This document shows, in pieces, positions 41,566 through 41,894 of a DNA stretch of 41,894 bases. Source of the stretch: Phycisphaerae bacterium (GTDB taxonomy: Bacteria > Planctomycetota > Phycisphaerae > SM23-33). The number at the start of each line of letters is the position of its first letter. The first letter of the stretch is position 1. Under the pieces are notes generated by a model that was not told the origin of the DNA, made no database searches, and saw only the letters and a list, made by a program, of their open reading frames with translations. Where the stretch lies: assembly GCA_021108335.1 (NCBI GenBank), contig JAIORC010000255.1, positions 1 through 41,894 on the forward strand. The letters run 5' to 3'. A program made the position numbers and the translations under genes.

Positions 41566-41593
41566 TAATGACTAATGACCAATGTCTAATGTC
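41566..41593. repeat. Four 7-bp tandem repeats upstream of batB
   Basis: TAATGAC TAATGAC CAATGTC TAATGTC lie end to end 12 bp before the batB start (reading from the minus strand). Their phase covers the region expected for the leader or promoter. Confidence 0.7.
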
Positions 41594-41619
41594 TAAAAAA
41601 CTGCCATCGTGCGCCGTCC

Positions 41620-41894
41620 ATCCCCCAGGGGGCCACCCAACACGTTTTTTTATCGCCCTGGGGGCACCCAGCAATTTCCCACGATATCGGGTGGCATGGT
41701 TAGCCCGCGTTTTTTGCGGGATAGCCATGAAAGATCGATTTACAATTTCTACGCCATCCTTTCTCAAAACCACCCAACATACCATCCGCCATCGTGTATC
41801 TCTCTTTCCCCTAGGGGGCCACCCGGCGCGTTTTTTTATCGCACGTCCCAGCGCGGTGGCCTTCCCAGGCCACCGCGGCACAGGTTGCAAACCT
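41620..41894. repeat. Intergenic palindrome mosaic at the right edge
   Basis: No gene is supported here. The stretch has CCCCCAGGGGGCCACCC (41621-41637), a CCTGGGGGCACCC tip (41658-41670), GGGTGGCATGGTTAGCCCGC hairpin with CGGGATAGCCATG (41690-41730), module C in minus orientation (41726-41825) ending CCCCTAGGGGGCCACCC, and module G copy 4 with ACAGGTTGCAAACCT (41847-41894). Confidence 0.85.

Overview
The window looks like a chromosomal segment of a planctomycete, probably of the Phycisphaerae/Sedimentisphaerales type. This is an inference from moderately GC-rich coding DNA, a BatB/TPR/BatD/BatE aerotolerance-type operon, an ECF sigma/anti-sigma/periplasmic coiled-coil set, a planctomycete-style hypothetical protein with a GspG-like C-terminal motif, and long intergenic stretches packed with palindromic repeats. 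No phage, insertion-sequence transposase, CRISPR array, rRNA or tRNA gene was recognised.

Layout. 1-1316: 3' part of a Pro/Lys tandem-repeat protein, then a MagIII-like DNA glycosylase. 2136-4838: a GH10-fold protein that appears to lack both catalytic glutamates and ends in a His-rich tail, a ComEA-like HhH protein and a CPBP protease. 4987-5921: an Nfu-type Fe-S scaffold and a TrpG/PabA glutaminase. 6359-9816 (minus): an HTH-REC regulator, MarC, a secreted coiled-coil protein, an anti-sigma-like protein and an ECF sigma factor. 10046-11887: two small membrane-protein genes and a PIN/RHH toxin-antitoxin pair with a 19-bp palindromic operator. 12149-20001: dnaE, a hypothetical protein, dnaA, and DnaA-box clusters on both sides of dnaA, so this is probably the chromosome origin. 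20002-23556: a GmhA-like isomerase, an esterase, a STAS protein, a Spy/CpxP-like protein and a small unknown protein with a clear terminator.

24128-30477 is the most interesting metabolic block. A tandem glycine riboswitch precedes a single 883-residue protein that fuses aminomethyltransferase (GcvT) to serine hydroxymethyltransferase (GlyA). It is followed by gcvH, threonine dehydrogenase (tdh) and glycine C-acetyltransferase (kbl). Together these can convert threonine to glycine and pass methylene-THF from the glycine cleavage step directly to serine synthesis. The P-protein and L-protein genes are not in the window. 31203-36123 carries branched-chain amino acid genes (leuB-like, ilvB, ilvN) with a TPR gene pair between them on the other strand. 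36323-41553 (minus) is the Bat operon.

Nearly every gap longer than about 150 bp between transcription units, apart from oriC and the ilvB leader, is filled by a mosaic of short palindromes that share a GGGTGGC/GGGTGCC base and carry interchangeable self-complementary arms. One composite copy is a 115-bp MITE-like element with perfect 24-bp terminal inverted repeats. Another pair of about 75-bp near-identical copies lies in inverted orientation on either side of dnaA/oriC.
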